Origin: CAYFFZ01 sp049976505
GTDB taxonomy: Archaea; Thermoproteota; Nitrososphaeria; Conexivisphaerales; UBA164
Assembly: GCA_049976505.1 (NCBI GenBank)
Contig: JBMFIC010000001.1
Location: forward strand, 62,001 to 126,000
Reading direction: 5' to 3'
DNA: 64,000 bases
Part shown: piece after piece, positions 33,885 through 41,967 of the stretch
Numbering within the stretch: position 1 is the stretch's first letter
Layout of the letters: each line of letters starts with the position of its first letter
Notes under the pieces: generated by a model
Told to the model about the DNA's origin: nothing
Database searches by the model: none
Seen by the model: only the letters and a program-made list of their open reading frames with translations
Made by a program: the position numbers and the translations under genes

Positions 33885-34511
33885 CTACAATAAAAGCTTT
33901 TTAAGCTCGAGCTTCTTTATGACAGAGCCCTTTTCGTCCATCTCGTAGATTATTGGAACGCCTGTGGGAACTTCGAGATTTATGACGTCATTAGGCGAGA
34001 TGTTTTCCAGGTACATTATTATCGAGCGCAGGCTGTTTCCATGGGCCACCACAAGCACGTTCTTCCTGTAATACGTAATGTCGAGGAGTATTGTGTTCTT
34101 AAAAAACGGCACGGTCCTCTTCTGGGTGTCCTCAAGGCTCTCGCCGTTTGGAGGCCTGACATCATAGCTTCTTCTCCAGAGCTTAACCTGCTCCTCCCCG
34201 TATATCCTAGCCGTCTCAGCCTTGTTTAGCCCCTGAAGATCCCCGTACATCCTCTCGTTCAGGTGGTAATCTTTTATTACTGGTATGTTTTGGCCCAGTA
34301 CTTTAAGTATGATCTCAAGAGTCTCAATGGCCCGTGATAGCTGACTTGTGTATGCTACATCAATCTTTATCCCGGTGTTCTTGATGAGCTCTCCGGCCAC
34401 CTTGGCCTCCTCCCTTCCCTTATCAGTCAGAGGCACATCTACCCAGCCTGTGAATCTGTTCTCCTTGTTCCAGAGGGACTCACCATGTCTGACGAGTATC
34501 AGGTACGGCAT
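33885..34511 (-). CDS. gpmA: Phosphoglycerate mutase, 2,3-BPG-dependent type
   Basis: 208 aa histidine phosphatase superfamily. The N-terminal LILVRHGESLWNKENRFTGW holds the phospho-histidine, followed by TSQLSRAIETLEI near 55, the proton-donor Glu in LNERMYGDLQGLNKAE near 85, and VVAHGNSLRSII near 165. The GxxQGLNK and RRSYDVRPPNGES stretches are those of cofactor-dependent PGM rather than generic phosphatases. Most archaea use the unrelated cofactor-independent enzyme, so this is a less common choice. A TATA-like box near 34537 is about 26 nt upstream. Confidence 0.9.
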   Translation of the reverse strand: MPYLILVRHGESLWNKENRFTGWVDVPLTDKGREEAKVAGELIKNTGIKIDVAYTSQLSRAIETLEIILKVLGQNIPVIKDYHLNERMYGDLQGLNKAETARIYGEEQVKLWRRSYDVRPPNGESLEDTQKRTVPFFKNTILLDITYYRKNVLVVAHGNSLRSIIMYLENISPNDVINLEVPTGVPIIYEMDEKGSVIKKLELKKLLL

Positions 34512-34756
34512 ACAACAATCTTCATGATACTCCTCATAAACTTTTTGCGTTTGTTTAAAGGGGGTTCAAATTTTTATGTTTGTGAGCTGGTTTCACAGGC
34601 CTATAGTTCTGTCTTTTATGTTGAAAATTATATATTCGCTCCGCGAGCAATTAGCGCGTATCTTCTGGCAGACCGGATCTGCCAAAACGTGGTGGAGTGA
34701 TCCACCTTCATGACAGGAATGTCAGCTTTATATCGCCCCGCTTATTTCATAATTGC

Positions 34757-35374
34757 ATGGGTCTCATTCTATATCTTGTAAGGCATGGCCACGCTGAAAA
34801 CAACAGGGACGGTGTTTTTCCTGATGACGACGCAAACAAATACAGGCTAACTGAAAGGGGCGTGGAGGAGGCAAAGGGAGCAGCTGAACTCCTCAAAACC
34901 TCGGGCGCGGAGGTTATCTTTTCCAGCCCAGTTTACAGGGCATACGAAACAGCCACGATCATCGGGGAGAGCCTTGGGCTAGGAGTTAAGGTGGATGAAA
35001 GGCTCCGCGAGGTGGGTCTCGGAAGGCTCAAGAACGTCTCAGTGAAAACTGTATTCGAAAGCAACCCAGATTGGTTTTTGGAGTACTTCGATGAGAGGAC
35101 TGTTTACGGCATTGAGAAGTACGACTCTATCAGAAAGAGGATGTTGGAATTCGTCAAGGACATTCTGGTTGCGGGATACACAAAGGTCATAGCCGTTAGC
35201 CACCTTGAGCCCATCAGAGCCCTTATAACTATTCCTCTAAAGCTGAGCGGAAAGGATGTCAGAAAGATAGAGATACACAACGCGTCTATAACCGTAGTGA
35301 AATTTGAGAGCCAGGAAAACGTAGAGAACTTCAAAGTAGTAACCATAAACTGCGTACCGTTCAGCAGGCTGTAG
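34757..35374 (+). CDS. Histidine phosphatase family protein
   Basis: 205 aa from ATG 34757 (MGLILYLVRHGHAENNRDGV). Catalytic features are RHG at the start, SSPVYRAYETATIIGESLG near 55-75, an acidic EVGLG near 90 and VSHLEPIRALI near 150. It lacks the mutase signature found in the neighbouring gpmA, so a phosphatase (as in CobC/SixA-like proteins) is more likely; substrate unknown. The frame is open to 34697, but a TATA box (GCTTTATAT, about 34725-34733) lies 28 nt before 34757 and sets the start. Confidence 0.87.
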   Translation: MGLILYLVRHGHAENNRDGVFPDDDANKYRLTERGVEEAKGAAELLKTSGAEVIFSSPVYRAYETATIIGESLGLGVKVDERLREVGLGRLKNVSVKTVFESNPDWFLEYFDERTVYGIEKYDSIRKRMLEFVKDILVAGYTKVIAVSHLEPIRALITIPLKLSGKDVRKIEIHNASITVVKFESQENVENFKVVTINCVPFSRL

Positions 35375-35432
35375 AGGAACGCAAAAGTTTTTCTAAAAAG
35401 CGTTATATTGCTTCAACGCCCATAATCCAACG

Positions 35433-35687
35433 ATGAAGATAAAGCTTTACGGAAGCCTCAGCAGAAAGCTTGGCAAGGAGCTGGACTACTCCGTAGATGG
35501 ATCAAAAACTCTTGAAAACATTCTGGATGACCTCTCCAAGACCGAGCCGGATCTGAAACCCGGGAACCCAAACGTGCTCATCTTCGTGAACGACGTCGAG
35601 CTGTCTCTGATAGGCGGCCTAAAGTACAGGCCAAAGGATTCAGATGAGATAAAAATCCTGCCAGTAGCCCACGGTGGAAAAAATTGA
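35433..35687 (+). CDS. Ubiquitin-like MoaD/SAMP protein with GG-KN tail
   Basis: 84 aa beta-grasp protein: KIKLYGSLSRKLGKELDYSV at the start, ILDDLSKTEPDL helix and VLIFVNDVELSLIGGLKYRP. The end reads LPVAHGGKN: the diglycine expected at the very C-terminus is followed by Lys-Asn. MoaD, Urm1 and mature SAMPs need a terminal GG for E1 adenylation, so this protein would need trimming, or serves otherwise. An E1-like gene follows two genes later. A TATA box (CGTTATATTGC) at about 35399-35409 is 28 nt upstream. Roles could be sulfur carrier or protein modifier. Confidence 0.85.
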   Translation: MKIKLYGSLSRKLGKELDYSVDGSKTLENILDDLSKTEPDLKPGNPNVLIFVNDVELSLIGGLKYRPKDSDEIKILPVAHGGKN

Positions 35688-36010
35688 AGATCTTCGTCGA
35701 TAGCTCGCCTGAAGAGGATATCGTCTTCAGGGTTGAGATAAAGGGCGATTGCATTAAGAGCTTAGGCGCTCTTATGCTTATAGCAGAACAAACCCTTTTT
35801 GCCATGAAAAATGGAGAGCTTCTTGCAAGGAAACCAGAGCTGGACTTCCTAATGCGTCTCGCTGGAACCGATCAGATCTTCTTGGCGCAGGAAAGATGCG
35901 GGGGAAAGGATCATGTAATATATGTGTGCGCGTCATGCGAAACGCCGAAAATTGAAATAAGCGCAGAGGACATCGAGGCATCCGAAATCAGCGCCCTTAC
36001 TGCTACTTGA
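35684..36010 (+). CDS. Cgi121-like KEOPS-related protein, short
   Basis: 108 aa from a TTG overlapping the previous gene by 4 nt. The segment LDFLMRLAGTDQIFLAQERC (about residues 50-70) matches the ExLLxLSGTRQIxxAI motif of Cgi121, a KEOPS subunit involved in t6A tRNA modification. It is shorter than typical Cgi121 (about 150 aa), mostly at the N-terminus. Overlap with the ubiquitin-like gene suggests cotranscription. If correct, a KEOPS subunit is coupled to a Urm1-like protein; this is inference. Confidence 0.6.
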   Translation: MKIFVDSSPEEDIVFRVEIKGDCIKSLGALMLIAEQTLFAMKNGELLARKPELDFLMRLAGTDQIFLAQERCGGKDHVIYVCASCETPKIEISAEDIEASEISALTAT

Positions 36011-36061
36011 TTATAAAAAGCTCAAAACGCTTATTTTAAAATTTGAAGAAATAAGCGCATA

Positions 36062-37093
36062 ATGATATCTAACTTATACGAACGGTATTCTAGACAGATA
36101 GTTCTTAAGAATGTAGGAGTTGATGGACAGGAAAAATTGCTAAAATCAAAGGTAGCGGTTGCGGGCGTGGGTGGGCTGGGCTCCATGGTAGCATCGTTGC
36201 TGGCCAGAATGGGCGTAAGGGAGCTTCACATAATAGACAGGGACGTGGTTTCGCTAAGCGACCTTCACAGACAGGTTCTGTACGACGAAAATGACGTTGG
36301 TAAGCCGAAGGTATTCGCAGCCAAGGAGAAGCTCAGAGAAATTAACTCAACCGTCAGCATTTACACCTATCCAATCAGCGTTAACGACTTTGAGGAGCTT
36401 GAAAGGATAATCTCAAGGGTTGATGTTGTGGCCGATGGCCTAGACAATATGAGAGCTAGATATAACCTCAACCTTGCGGCGGTTAAGCATAACAAGCCCT
36501 ACGTCTTTGCCTCAGCTATAGAGAACTACGGAAACATCAGCACAATAGTTCCTGGGGAAACCCCTTGCCTGAATGAGTTTTACAGCGGATTTAACGAGGA
36601 GGGTCTCCCTACATGCGCTACTGTTGGCGTAAATCCTTCCGTGGTTACAACTATTGCATCACTCGAGGCCAATGAAATTTTGCGCATCCTGACCGACGGA
36701 GAACCGCCGTTTAAAGGCAGGCTAGGCATACTGGATCTCAACATGGGAACGCTCGAAAGCATAAACCTCAAAAAGGATGAAAGGTGTGAAGTATGCGGCC
36801 TGAGAGCCATGCCCCTAAGGGAGCCTGATACTGAGATAAGCTGCAGTAAGGACGGTATGAGCACGATTTTCATAAACAGACCGTTTGGCAGTGTGAACCT
36901 TGACAAAATCAACATAGACGGAATTCAAAGAATCGAGGACTATCTGAGAGTAACGTATAAAGGATTTACATTTACAATTTATAAAACGGGGTACGCCGTT
37001 GCGCTTTACAAGGGATACTTCGACGGGCTTGAAAGGGAGGCGCTGAATGCATACGCTGAAGTCATTGGGAAGGGAAATACTCGCAAGGCTTGA
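36062..37093 (+). CDS. E1-like adenylyltransferase (MoeB/ThiF/UbaA family)
   Basis: 343 aa. Adenylation domain: VAGVGGLGS (residues 34-42), IDRDVVSLSDLHRQVLYDEN near 58, ADGLDNMRARYNLN near 124 and the catalytic-type Cys185 in GLPTCATVGVNPS. Of the two zinc CxxC pairs, only C242/C245 (CEVC) is complete; the first pair keeps one Cys (ETPCL). About 75 extra residues at the C-terminus are not rhodanese-like and I do not recognise them. Probably activates the ubiquitin-like protein two genes upstream. A TATA-like box at about 36029-36040 is 26 nt upstream, so it has its own promoter. Confidence 0.87.
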   Translation: MISNLYERYSRQIVLKNVGVDGQEKLLKSKVAVAGVGGLGSMVASLLARMGVRELHIIDRDVVSLSDLHRQVLYDENDVGKPKVFAAKEKLREINSTVSIYTYPISVNDFEELERIISRVDVVADGLDNMRARYNLNLAAVKHNKPYVFASAIENYGNISTIVPGETPCLNEFYSGFNEEGLPTCATVGVNPSVVTTIASLEANEILRILTDGEPPFKGRLGILDLNMGTLESINLKKDERCEVCGLRAMPLREPDTEISCSKDGMSTIFINRPFGSVNLDKINIDGIQRIEDYLRVTYKGFTFTIYKTGYAVALYKGYFDGLEREALNAYAEVIGKGNTRKA

Positions 37094-37712
37094 AAAGAGA
37101 TACCGGATAGCACCTGATGAGTTTGCGCCGCTGAATTTTAAGGACCCCTTTCTCATGCTTGTCTCGATAATCCTGAGTCAGAACACCTCAGATAGAAACG
37201 CGCTAAGGGCAACAATGAACTTAATTGCGGCAGGCCTGAATAGTCCAGAAAGCATACTTAAGGCTGGTAGAAAGAAGGTTGAGCAACTAATAAGAGTTTC
37301 TGGAATTTACAGAAGAAAGGCTGATACGATAATAAACGTAGCAAAATGGGCCCTTGAGAAACACAACGGCGATCTCACAGAACTTCGTAAGCTTTCCCCT
37401 GAAAGGGTAAGAAATGAGCTAACCGGGATTAATGGTGTTGGTGAAAAGACCGCCGATGTGTTCATTGGATTTTATATGGGGGCGAAGACCTTCCCAGTGG
37501 ACACCCATGTAAGAAGGGTGGCAATGAGGCTTGGACTTGCAGCAGGAACCTACAGCGAGATAAAGGAGAGGCTGATGGAGGTCTTCGATGAGCCGATGAA
37601 AGCGCACATGCTCCTTATAAAACACGGCAGGGAAACATGCAGGGCAAGAAACCCGGGCTGTGACAGATGCGTGTTAAATGACCTCTGTAAATACTATAGG
37701 TCTAAAAGTTAG
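37047..37712 (+). CDS. nth: Endonuclease III-family DNA glycosylase
   Basis: 221 aa HhH-GPD glycosylase/AP lyase. The hairpin is GINGVGEKTADVF near 128, with the catalytic Lys of EndoIII present (GEK). The catalytic Asp is in FPVDTHVRR near 150, and the Fe-S cluster has C-x6-C-x2-C-x5-C spacing near the end (CRARNPGCDRCVLNDLC). It removes oxidised pyrimidines. Its start lies 47 nt inside the E1-like gene; a TTG at 37062 is an alternative start. The stop overlaps the convergent cca gene by 4 nt. Confidence 0.93.
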   Translation: MHTLKSLGREILARLEKRYRIAPDEFAPLNFKDPFLMLVSIILSQNTSDRNALRATMNLIAAGLNSPESILKAGRKKVEQLIRVSGIYRRKADTIINVAKWALEKHNGDLTELRKLSPERVRNELTGINGVGEKTADVFIGFYMGAKTFPVDTHVRRVAMRLGLAAGTYSEIKERLMEVFDEPMKAHMLLIKHGRETCRARNPGCDRCVLNDLCKYYRSKS

Positions 37713-39058
37713 GGAGAGTTTAAGCTTTCGAAAAGGGAGGTATAGGCCTCCTTGGCACTTCTGGCGTAGGGGGATCCTGGGTCAAGATCGCTGAAGTAAT
37801 ACACCACTGAGCCGATTTCAAAACTCTTAATTAGGCCCTCCGGGATTCCGTTGTTGGCTGGTGATTCCTTTATTTTGCTGATTACCTCTGATGCGTCCTG
37901 AAATTTGGCGCTTTCAAAAGAGTAAAGCCTCATGTCATCTCCAGCCCATACCACTCTGTGCTTGCTGAGGAACTGCAGAGAGTTGTCCACCATATAAACC
38001 TGGGGTCCCGTTCTGAGATCAAATTCTCTCCTTGTCCTTTCAAGAAAGAAGGCGAACGAAACCCATCCTTCATTCTCTGAAATCGTGGATCTAATTACGC
38101 TGAACCCATACTGGCGTAAAATGTTAATCATGTTTTGCTGGGCCCTGTAGTACATGCCCCACTTAATATCGTCAACCGCGTCGGGCGCTCTAAGCGAAAC
38201 CATGAGAACGTGACCCCCGATGTCTAAAGCGCTCGGAGATGTGGTCCTTTCAAAGTATGACAGGCTGGGATTCAGCAGGAACCTGAGGGCCAGAATTTTT
38301 ATCTTCGCAAGCGTGCTTCTTCTTATTGCAGATGCGAGGTTTCTTTTCTCATCCACAGGATCCAGAATTATTACCTCGGTATCAAAGATCCTGCGCGGGT
38401 CGTATGAATAGGGCTCCAGCGCTATTACGTCGCCTTTCTTCCAGTTTACGATTTCAAGGAGGGCCCTTTTGAATGATCCATACTTTACTATGAGGATTTC
38501 CGTTACGTACCCGCTGAAGCCTCCTACCTTAATTTCAGCGCCATAAACGCCGTTGCTTCTGAGAAACCTCTTGAATACCCTTATCTCCGATCTCAGCTCA
38601 TCGCTGAGCCTTGCAAGCAGATACTCGTTGTGATATCTGCTTCTGTCCATAGCTGTTATCCATTTCCCCTTTTCAGTTCTTGCACAGGGAACAAGGTTGA
38701 ACTTAACACCATCAAGTGAGCCCTCTATGTATGGATGCTCAGCATACCTTTCCCAATACGGTAAGCCATCAATGGCCCTTTTGATGTCCTCCAGGCCCTT
38801 TTTGGCTATTCCGTCTGGACCCAGGGACGGATCGTACAGGATGAAAAAATCGACGTCCTGATCCTCGGGCAGCCACGTGTCTCTAGCGTATGAGCCCCCA
38901 AGAACAAACTCCAGCCCGTTCCTCCTAAGCCTCTCCGATAGCTCCTCTACGACGCTTCTTAGCCTGCTCCTTAGCTCCTCGCTGGGGACCACGACCTTTT
39001 TAACTTCGGCAACAACCTCATCAACTTTCCTTTCATCGAACTTCAGGCTGAAACTCAT
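37709..39058 (-). CDS. cca: Archaeal class I CCA-adding tRNA nucleotidyltransferase
   Basis: 449 aa. The nucleotidyltransferase head GGSYARDTWLPEDQDVDFFI (residues 55-74) carries the catalytic GS and D-x-D residues of class I archaeal enzymes. The length and the C-terminal tail domain match that family. Needed because the three tRNA genes here do not encode CCA. A TATA-like box at 39083-39092 is 30 nt before the ATG. Confidence 0.95.
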   Translation of the reverse strand: MSFSLKFDERKVDEVVAEVKKVVVPSEELRSRLRSVVEELSERLRRNGLEFVLGGSYARDTWLPEDQDVDFFILYDPSLGPDGIAKKGLEDIKRAIDGLPYWERYAEHPYIEGSLDGVKFNLVPCARTEKGKWITAMDRSRYHNEYLLARLSDELRSEIRVFKRFLRSNGVYGAEIKVGGFSGYVTEILIVKYGSFKRALLEIVNWKKGDVIALEPYSYDPRRIFDTEVIILDPVDEKRNLASAIRRSTLAKIKILALRFLLNPSLSYFERTTSPSALDIGGHVLMVSLRAPDAVDDIKWGMYYRAQQNMINILRQYGFSVIRSTISENEGWVSFAFFLERTRREFDLRTGPQVYMVDNSLQFLSKHRVVWAGDDMRLYSFESAKFQDASEVISKIKESPANNGIPEGLIKSFEIGSVVYYFSDLDPGSPYARSAKEAYTSLFESLNSP

Positions 39059-39098
39059 GGACGTTTACTTTAATGTCCCTTTGATTTATAACCTTACT

Positions 39099-39620
39099 TC
39101 AGCCGATTCCGTACGCGAGGTCCTTAAGCGCCTCCTCTCCCTTGGCTTTGAGCAGCTCGTACAGAAAGGTCAGGTTCAGCCTTTCGAAGAGCTCTCTGGG
39201 AGGCGGAGATGAAATAACCTCGTTCATGATCCTCCTAGCAGTCTCATAATTTCCCCTCTGATAATGTACTACGGCAACGCATATCTTTATAACGCGCATT
39301 ATTTCTCTTTTGTTAGAAGGATCGGAGCTCTTCCAAGCCAACTCGAGCGCTTCATGCGCTTCCCAGCACCTCCCGTCCTTTACTAGATGAACGTAATCTT
39401 TCTCCGTTCTTTCCAGCTCGTTCTCCTCTATAACCTTTAAGCCGAGCCTATCTGAAATCTTTTCTGAGAGCTTCGAATCGTCTTCATAGTCAACTTCAAC
39501 ATACTTTCCTATTCTTACATCGATGACCTTAACTCCCATTTCCCTGAGGGATGTTTTTATGGTTAATGAGCTGTCAGGAGTTAGCCCCCTGTTCATAAGT
39601 ATCAGCAAGATCCTTCCCAT
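39099..39620 (-). CDS. DUF309 domain protein
   Basis: 173 aa. Residues 75-150 carry the DUF309 signature (LVKDGRCWEAHEALELAWKS, then VVHYQRGNYETARRIMN), a small helical domain of unknown function with a conserved W-E-x-H-E. About 70 unrelated N-terminal residues have an alpha/beta pattern (RILLILMNRGLTPDSSLTIK). A TATA-like box at 39638-39651 fits the ATG at 39620. It lies between cca and a tRNA gene, but no functional link is evident. Confidence 0.85.
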   Translation of the reverse strand: MGRILLILMNRGLTPDSSLTIKTSLREMGVKVIDVRIGKYVEVDYEDDSKLSEKISDRLGLKVIEENELERTEKDYVHLVKDGRCWEAHEALELAWKSSDPSNKREIMRVIKICVAVVHYQRGNYETARRIMNEVISSPPPRELFERLNLTFLYELLKAKGEEALKDLAYGIG

Positions 39621-39684
39621 GCATGTTCAACCAACTATCTAAATAATAAACACATGCATAAAGGAGAAGCTCAAGTTCAAAAGG

Positions 39685-39758
39685 TGGGCCCGGTGGGACT
39701 TGAACCCACGACCGCCCGGTTATGAGCCGGGCGCTCTGCCATCCTGAGCTACGGGCCC
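39685..39758 (-). tRNA. tRNA with CAT anticodon (elongator Met or agmatidine Ile2)
   Basis: Cloverleaf on the minus strand: acceptor GGGCCCG/CGGGCCC, anticodon stem CCCGG/CCGGG with loop CTCATAA (anticodon CAT), T arm GTGGG-TTCAAGT-CCCAC, discriminator A. It is not an initiator, which in archaea starts AGCGGG and has a run of three G-C pairs before the anticodon loop. Elongator Met and archaeal Ile2 (C34 changed to agmatidine) cannot be separated with certainty here; the GGGCCCGTAGCTCAG start resembles Ile2 genes as I remember them. No CCA and no intron. Confidence 0.9.
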
Positions 39759-39800
39759 ACGTTTACTTAGTTATAAAACAGCCAGCTTTAAACTTTGTTC

Positions 39801-40175
39801 TTATTTGATCAGAACTCCTGAGAGAGCCCCGTTCTTTGAGGGCTTCGAGGTAACCCTGACCCTTCCAAGCTCCGTCTCCAGGATAGCGCCCTTTGTTATA
39901 ACGCCTCTTCTTTCATAGTCCCTGTTCGCCGGGTTCGATATTACGGAAATTATTTTGACGTTTTTTACCCCCTCAGGAGTCGCCACATTTATCTTATTTG
40001 TTCTCACCACGTACGCTATTATGTGTCCTCCCCTTATCCTTCTCTTTTTTATGATCTGCTCTCCCAGCTCGACAACCCTCGGCTGCGCCTTCCGCTCCCT
40101 TCTCCTTCTCCCCCTGTATGGCTTTCTTTTGCCTCCAGTTACCTTTCTCTTTACGAGGTTCTCGATGTTTGGCAT
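39801..40175 (-). CDS. rps8e: Small ribosomal subunit protein S8e
   Basis: 124 aa from ATG 40175 (MPNIENLVKRKVTGGKRKPY). The VTGGKRKPYRGRRRRE stretch and the C-terminal TKGAILETELGRVRVTSKPS, GALSGVLIK are those of archaeal S8e. Upstream in-frame ATGs exist at 40190 and 40187, but the TATA box (AAATATAAC, 40203-40211) is only 17 nt from 40190 and about 32 nt from 40175. Divergent from the ubiD operon. Confidence 0.93.
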   Translation of the reverse strand: MPNIENLVKRKVTGGKRKPYRGRRRRERKAQPRVVELGEQIIKKRRIRGGHIIAYVVRTNKINVATPEGVKNVKIISVISNPANRDYERRGVITKGAILETELGRVRVTSKPSKNGALSGVLIK

Positions 40176-40239
40176 GCCTCGCCACATCATTCATAATTCA
40201 ACAAATATAACTTTTCCGCTAAACTCCGGCACCTATCGC

Positions 40240-40252
40240 TTTATTTTTATAA
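40240..40252 (+). promoter_or_regulatory. TATA-like box of the ubiD-DUF126-tmk operon
   Basis: TTTATTTTTATAA within 40238-40252, about 27 nt before ATG 40274. It argues for the ATG start over the upstream in-frame TTG at 40253, which overlaps the box. Confidence 0.5.
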
Positions 40253-40273
40253 TTGCAAAACAATCTGTTGACG

Positions 40274-41569
40274 ATGCACGCTCAAAACCTCAGGACGTTC
40301 GTGGAGAGGCTGAAATCGTCAGGTTTTATTAAAGATCTTGGAAAAGCAGACAGAAAGTTCGAAATCGCAGCCCTGGAGAAGAAGAACACTGGCCCAATAA
40401 TGGTGAAGCCCACTAGTGGCATTGGATTCGTAGTCTCCAACCTGGTTTCATCAGAGGATCTCGTGTCGCTGGCCCTGAGCACTACCAAAGACGACATCCA
40501 TGAGCGCTTTCTAAGAGCCGTGGATTCGCCAAAGCAGGTTAGGCCAGCTGAGTTTCCAAGAAGCTCCTACAGGGAGATCTCATCTAAGGATATCCCAGCT
40601 GTGTGGCATTTCGAGGAAGATCTTGGATATTACATGACCTCAAGCATTGTTATAGCGGGCACACCTGACGGAAAAACCCTCAACGCCAGCGTGCACAGGA
40701 TTAGGATGCTTGACGATGGGAATGGAGTTATAAGAATGGTGGAGGGAAGGCACCTTCATGCCATATGGAACGCCTGGAGAGATCTGGGAAAGGACACGCC
40801 GGTTGCTGTAGTAGTGGGAGTTCACCCTGCAGTTGAGCTTGCCGCCGCATACCAGGCGCCATATGGAAGGTTTGAAATGGAGATAGCTAACTCAATGGTT
40901 GAAGGTCTTGAGTTCTTTAGGAGCCCGATTTATGGCCTTCCGGTTCCTGAGGGCGATTACATAATAGAGGGCAGGATCAGCAGGGATAGAACGGATCTTG
41001 ATAAAATGGTTGAAATGCTAGGCAACTATGATTACCTGAGAAAGCAGCCCGTTCTCAACGTCGAGGCGGTCTATTCAAAGCCTGAACCGCTCTACTGGGA
41101 CGTGCTTCCGGGCGGCAGAGAGCACAAATGGCTCATGGGCTTTCCAGTTGAGGCCAAGCTCAACAGGGAGGTAAAGAGCTCGGTTCCATCGGTCAAGAGG
41201 GTTTACTTAACAGAAGGCGGAAGCAAATGGCTACATGCCGTGGTGCAGATAAAGAAAAGGCTAGAGGGAGAGCCGGTTAACGCCATAATTGCGGCCTTTG
41301 CCGCCCATCCGTCTCTAAAGCTTGTTATAGTTGTAGATGATGACATCGATCCTGCTGATCCAGTTTCCGTAGAGTACGCTTTGGCGACCAGGTTTCAGGC
41401 TTCAAGAGGTCTTTTAGTTATAAGAAACGCCAAGGGCTCCAGCCTTGATCCATCGAGCAACCAGGAGCTCTTGCTGACCGACAAGCTGGGAATTGACGCT
41501 ACAATACCATTAACTGCGGAAAGAGCAAGGTACAGCGCGGCTAGTATACCGGGAGAGGATAGGCTTTGA
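40274..41569 (+). CDS. UbiD-family decarboxylase, probable anhydromevalonate phosphate decarboxylase
   Basis: 431 aa UbiD-type prenylated-FMN decarboxylase. Family parts: NASVHRIRMLDDGNGVIRMV near 140 (prFMN/metal site), VVVGVHPAVELAAAYQAPYG near 180, and VVDDDIDPADPVSVEYALAT near 350 with the conserved acidic residues. It overlaps by 4 nt the DUF126 gene, the small subunit of phosphomevalonate dehydratase. In the archaeal modified mevalonate pathway a UbiD-type enzyme decarboxylates trans-anhydromevalonate 5-phosphate to isopentenyl phosphate, so that role is likely. Other UbiD substrates remain possible. Confidence 0.85.
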   Translation: MHAQNLRTFVERLKSSGFIKDLGKADRKFEIAALEKKNTGPIMVKPTSGIGFVVSNLVSSEDLVSLALSTTKDDIHERFLRAVDSPKQVRPAEFPRSSYREISSKDIPAVWHFEEDLGYYMTSSIVIAGTPDGKTLNASVHRIRMLDDGNGVIRMVEGRHLHAIWNAWRDLGKDTPVAVVVGVHPAVELAAAYQAPYGRFEMEIANSMVEGLEFFRSPIYGLPVPEGDYIIEGRISRDRTDLDKMVEMLGNYDYLRKQPVLNVEAVYSKPEPLYWDVLPGGREHKWLMGFPVEAKLNREVKSSVPSVKRVYLTEGGSKWLHAVVQIKKRLEGEPVNAIIAAFAAHPSLKLVIVVDDDIDPADPVSVEYALATRFQASRGLLVIRNAKGSSLDPSSNQELLLTDKLGIDATIPLTAERARYSAASIPGEDRL

Positions 41570-41967
41570 TGCTGCGCTGCGAGGTCATTGTTGAAGGAAA
41601 GGGGCGCTTGAAGGGCAGGCTTAACGTGGTCGATGAGCCAGTGTCGTTCCTGGGGATGGTGAACCCTCAGAAAGGAGTCCTAAGCATAGGTGATAGAGAG
41701 ATAGATGTAAAGGGAGGAATTCTTGCGTTTCCATATATGGTGGGAAGCACTGTGGCCCCATACATAATTTACAGCATGAAGAAGAAAGGGACGGCGCCTC
41801 TTGCAATAGTCGTTAAAAAGGTTGATGCGCTTCTCGCGTCCGGCTGTGCTCTGTCCGAAATCCCGCTTCTTAAGGTAGAGGAGAACGTCTTTGAAGCCCT
41901 TAAAGCCCAGAATGGCAGAGAGATATCGGTGGATACCGCTAAAGGTGTAATTAGCTATGAGCCATGA
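41566..41967 (+). CDS. DUF126 protein, probable phosphomevalonate dehydratase small subunit
   Basis: 133 aa swivel-domain protein of the aconitase-X small subunit family (DUF126): GKGRLKGRLNVVDEPVSFLG near 12, FPYMVGSTVAPYIIYSMKKK near 63 and the ASGCALSEIP segment near 103. In Aeropyrum the two-subunit AcnX enzyme dehydrates phosphomevalonate. The large subunit (DUF521) is usually next to this gene but is absent from the window, so it must lie elsewhere. The gene is tightly coupled to ubiD (4 nt overlap) and to the kinase gene downstream (11 nt overlap). Confidence 0.88.
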   Translation: MMLRCEVIVEGKGRLKGRLNVVDEPVSFLGMVNPQKGVLSIGDREIDVKGGILAFPYMVGSTVAPYIIYSMKKKGTAPLAIVVKKVDALLASGCALSEIPLLKVEENVFEALKAQNGREISVDTAKGVISYEP

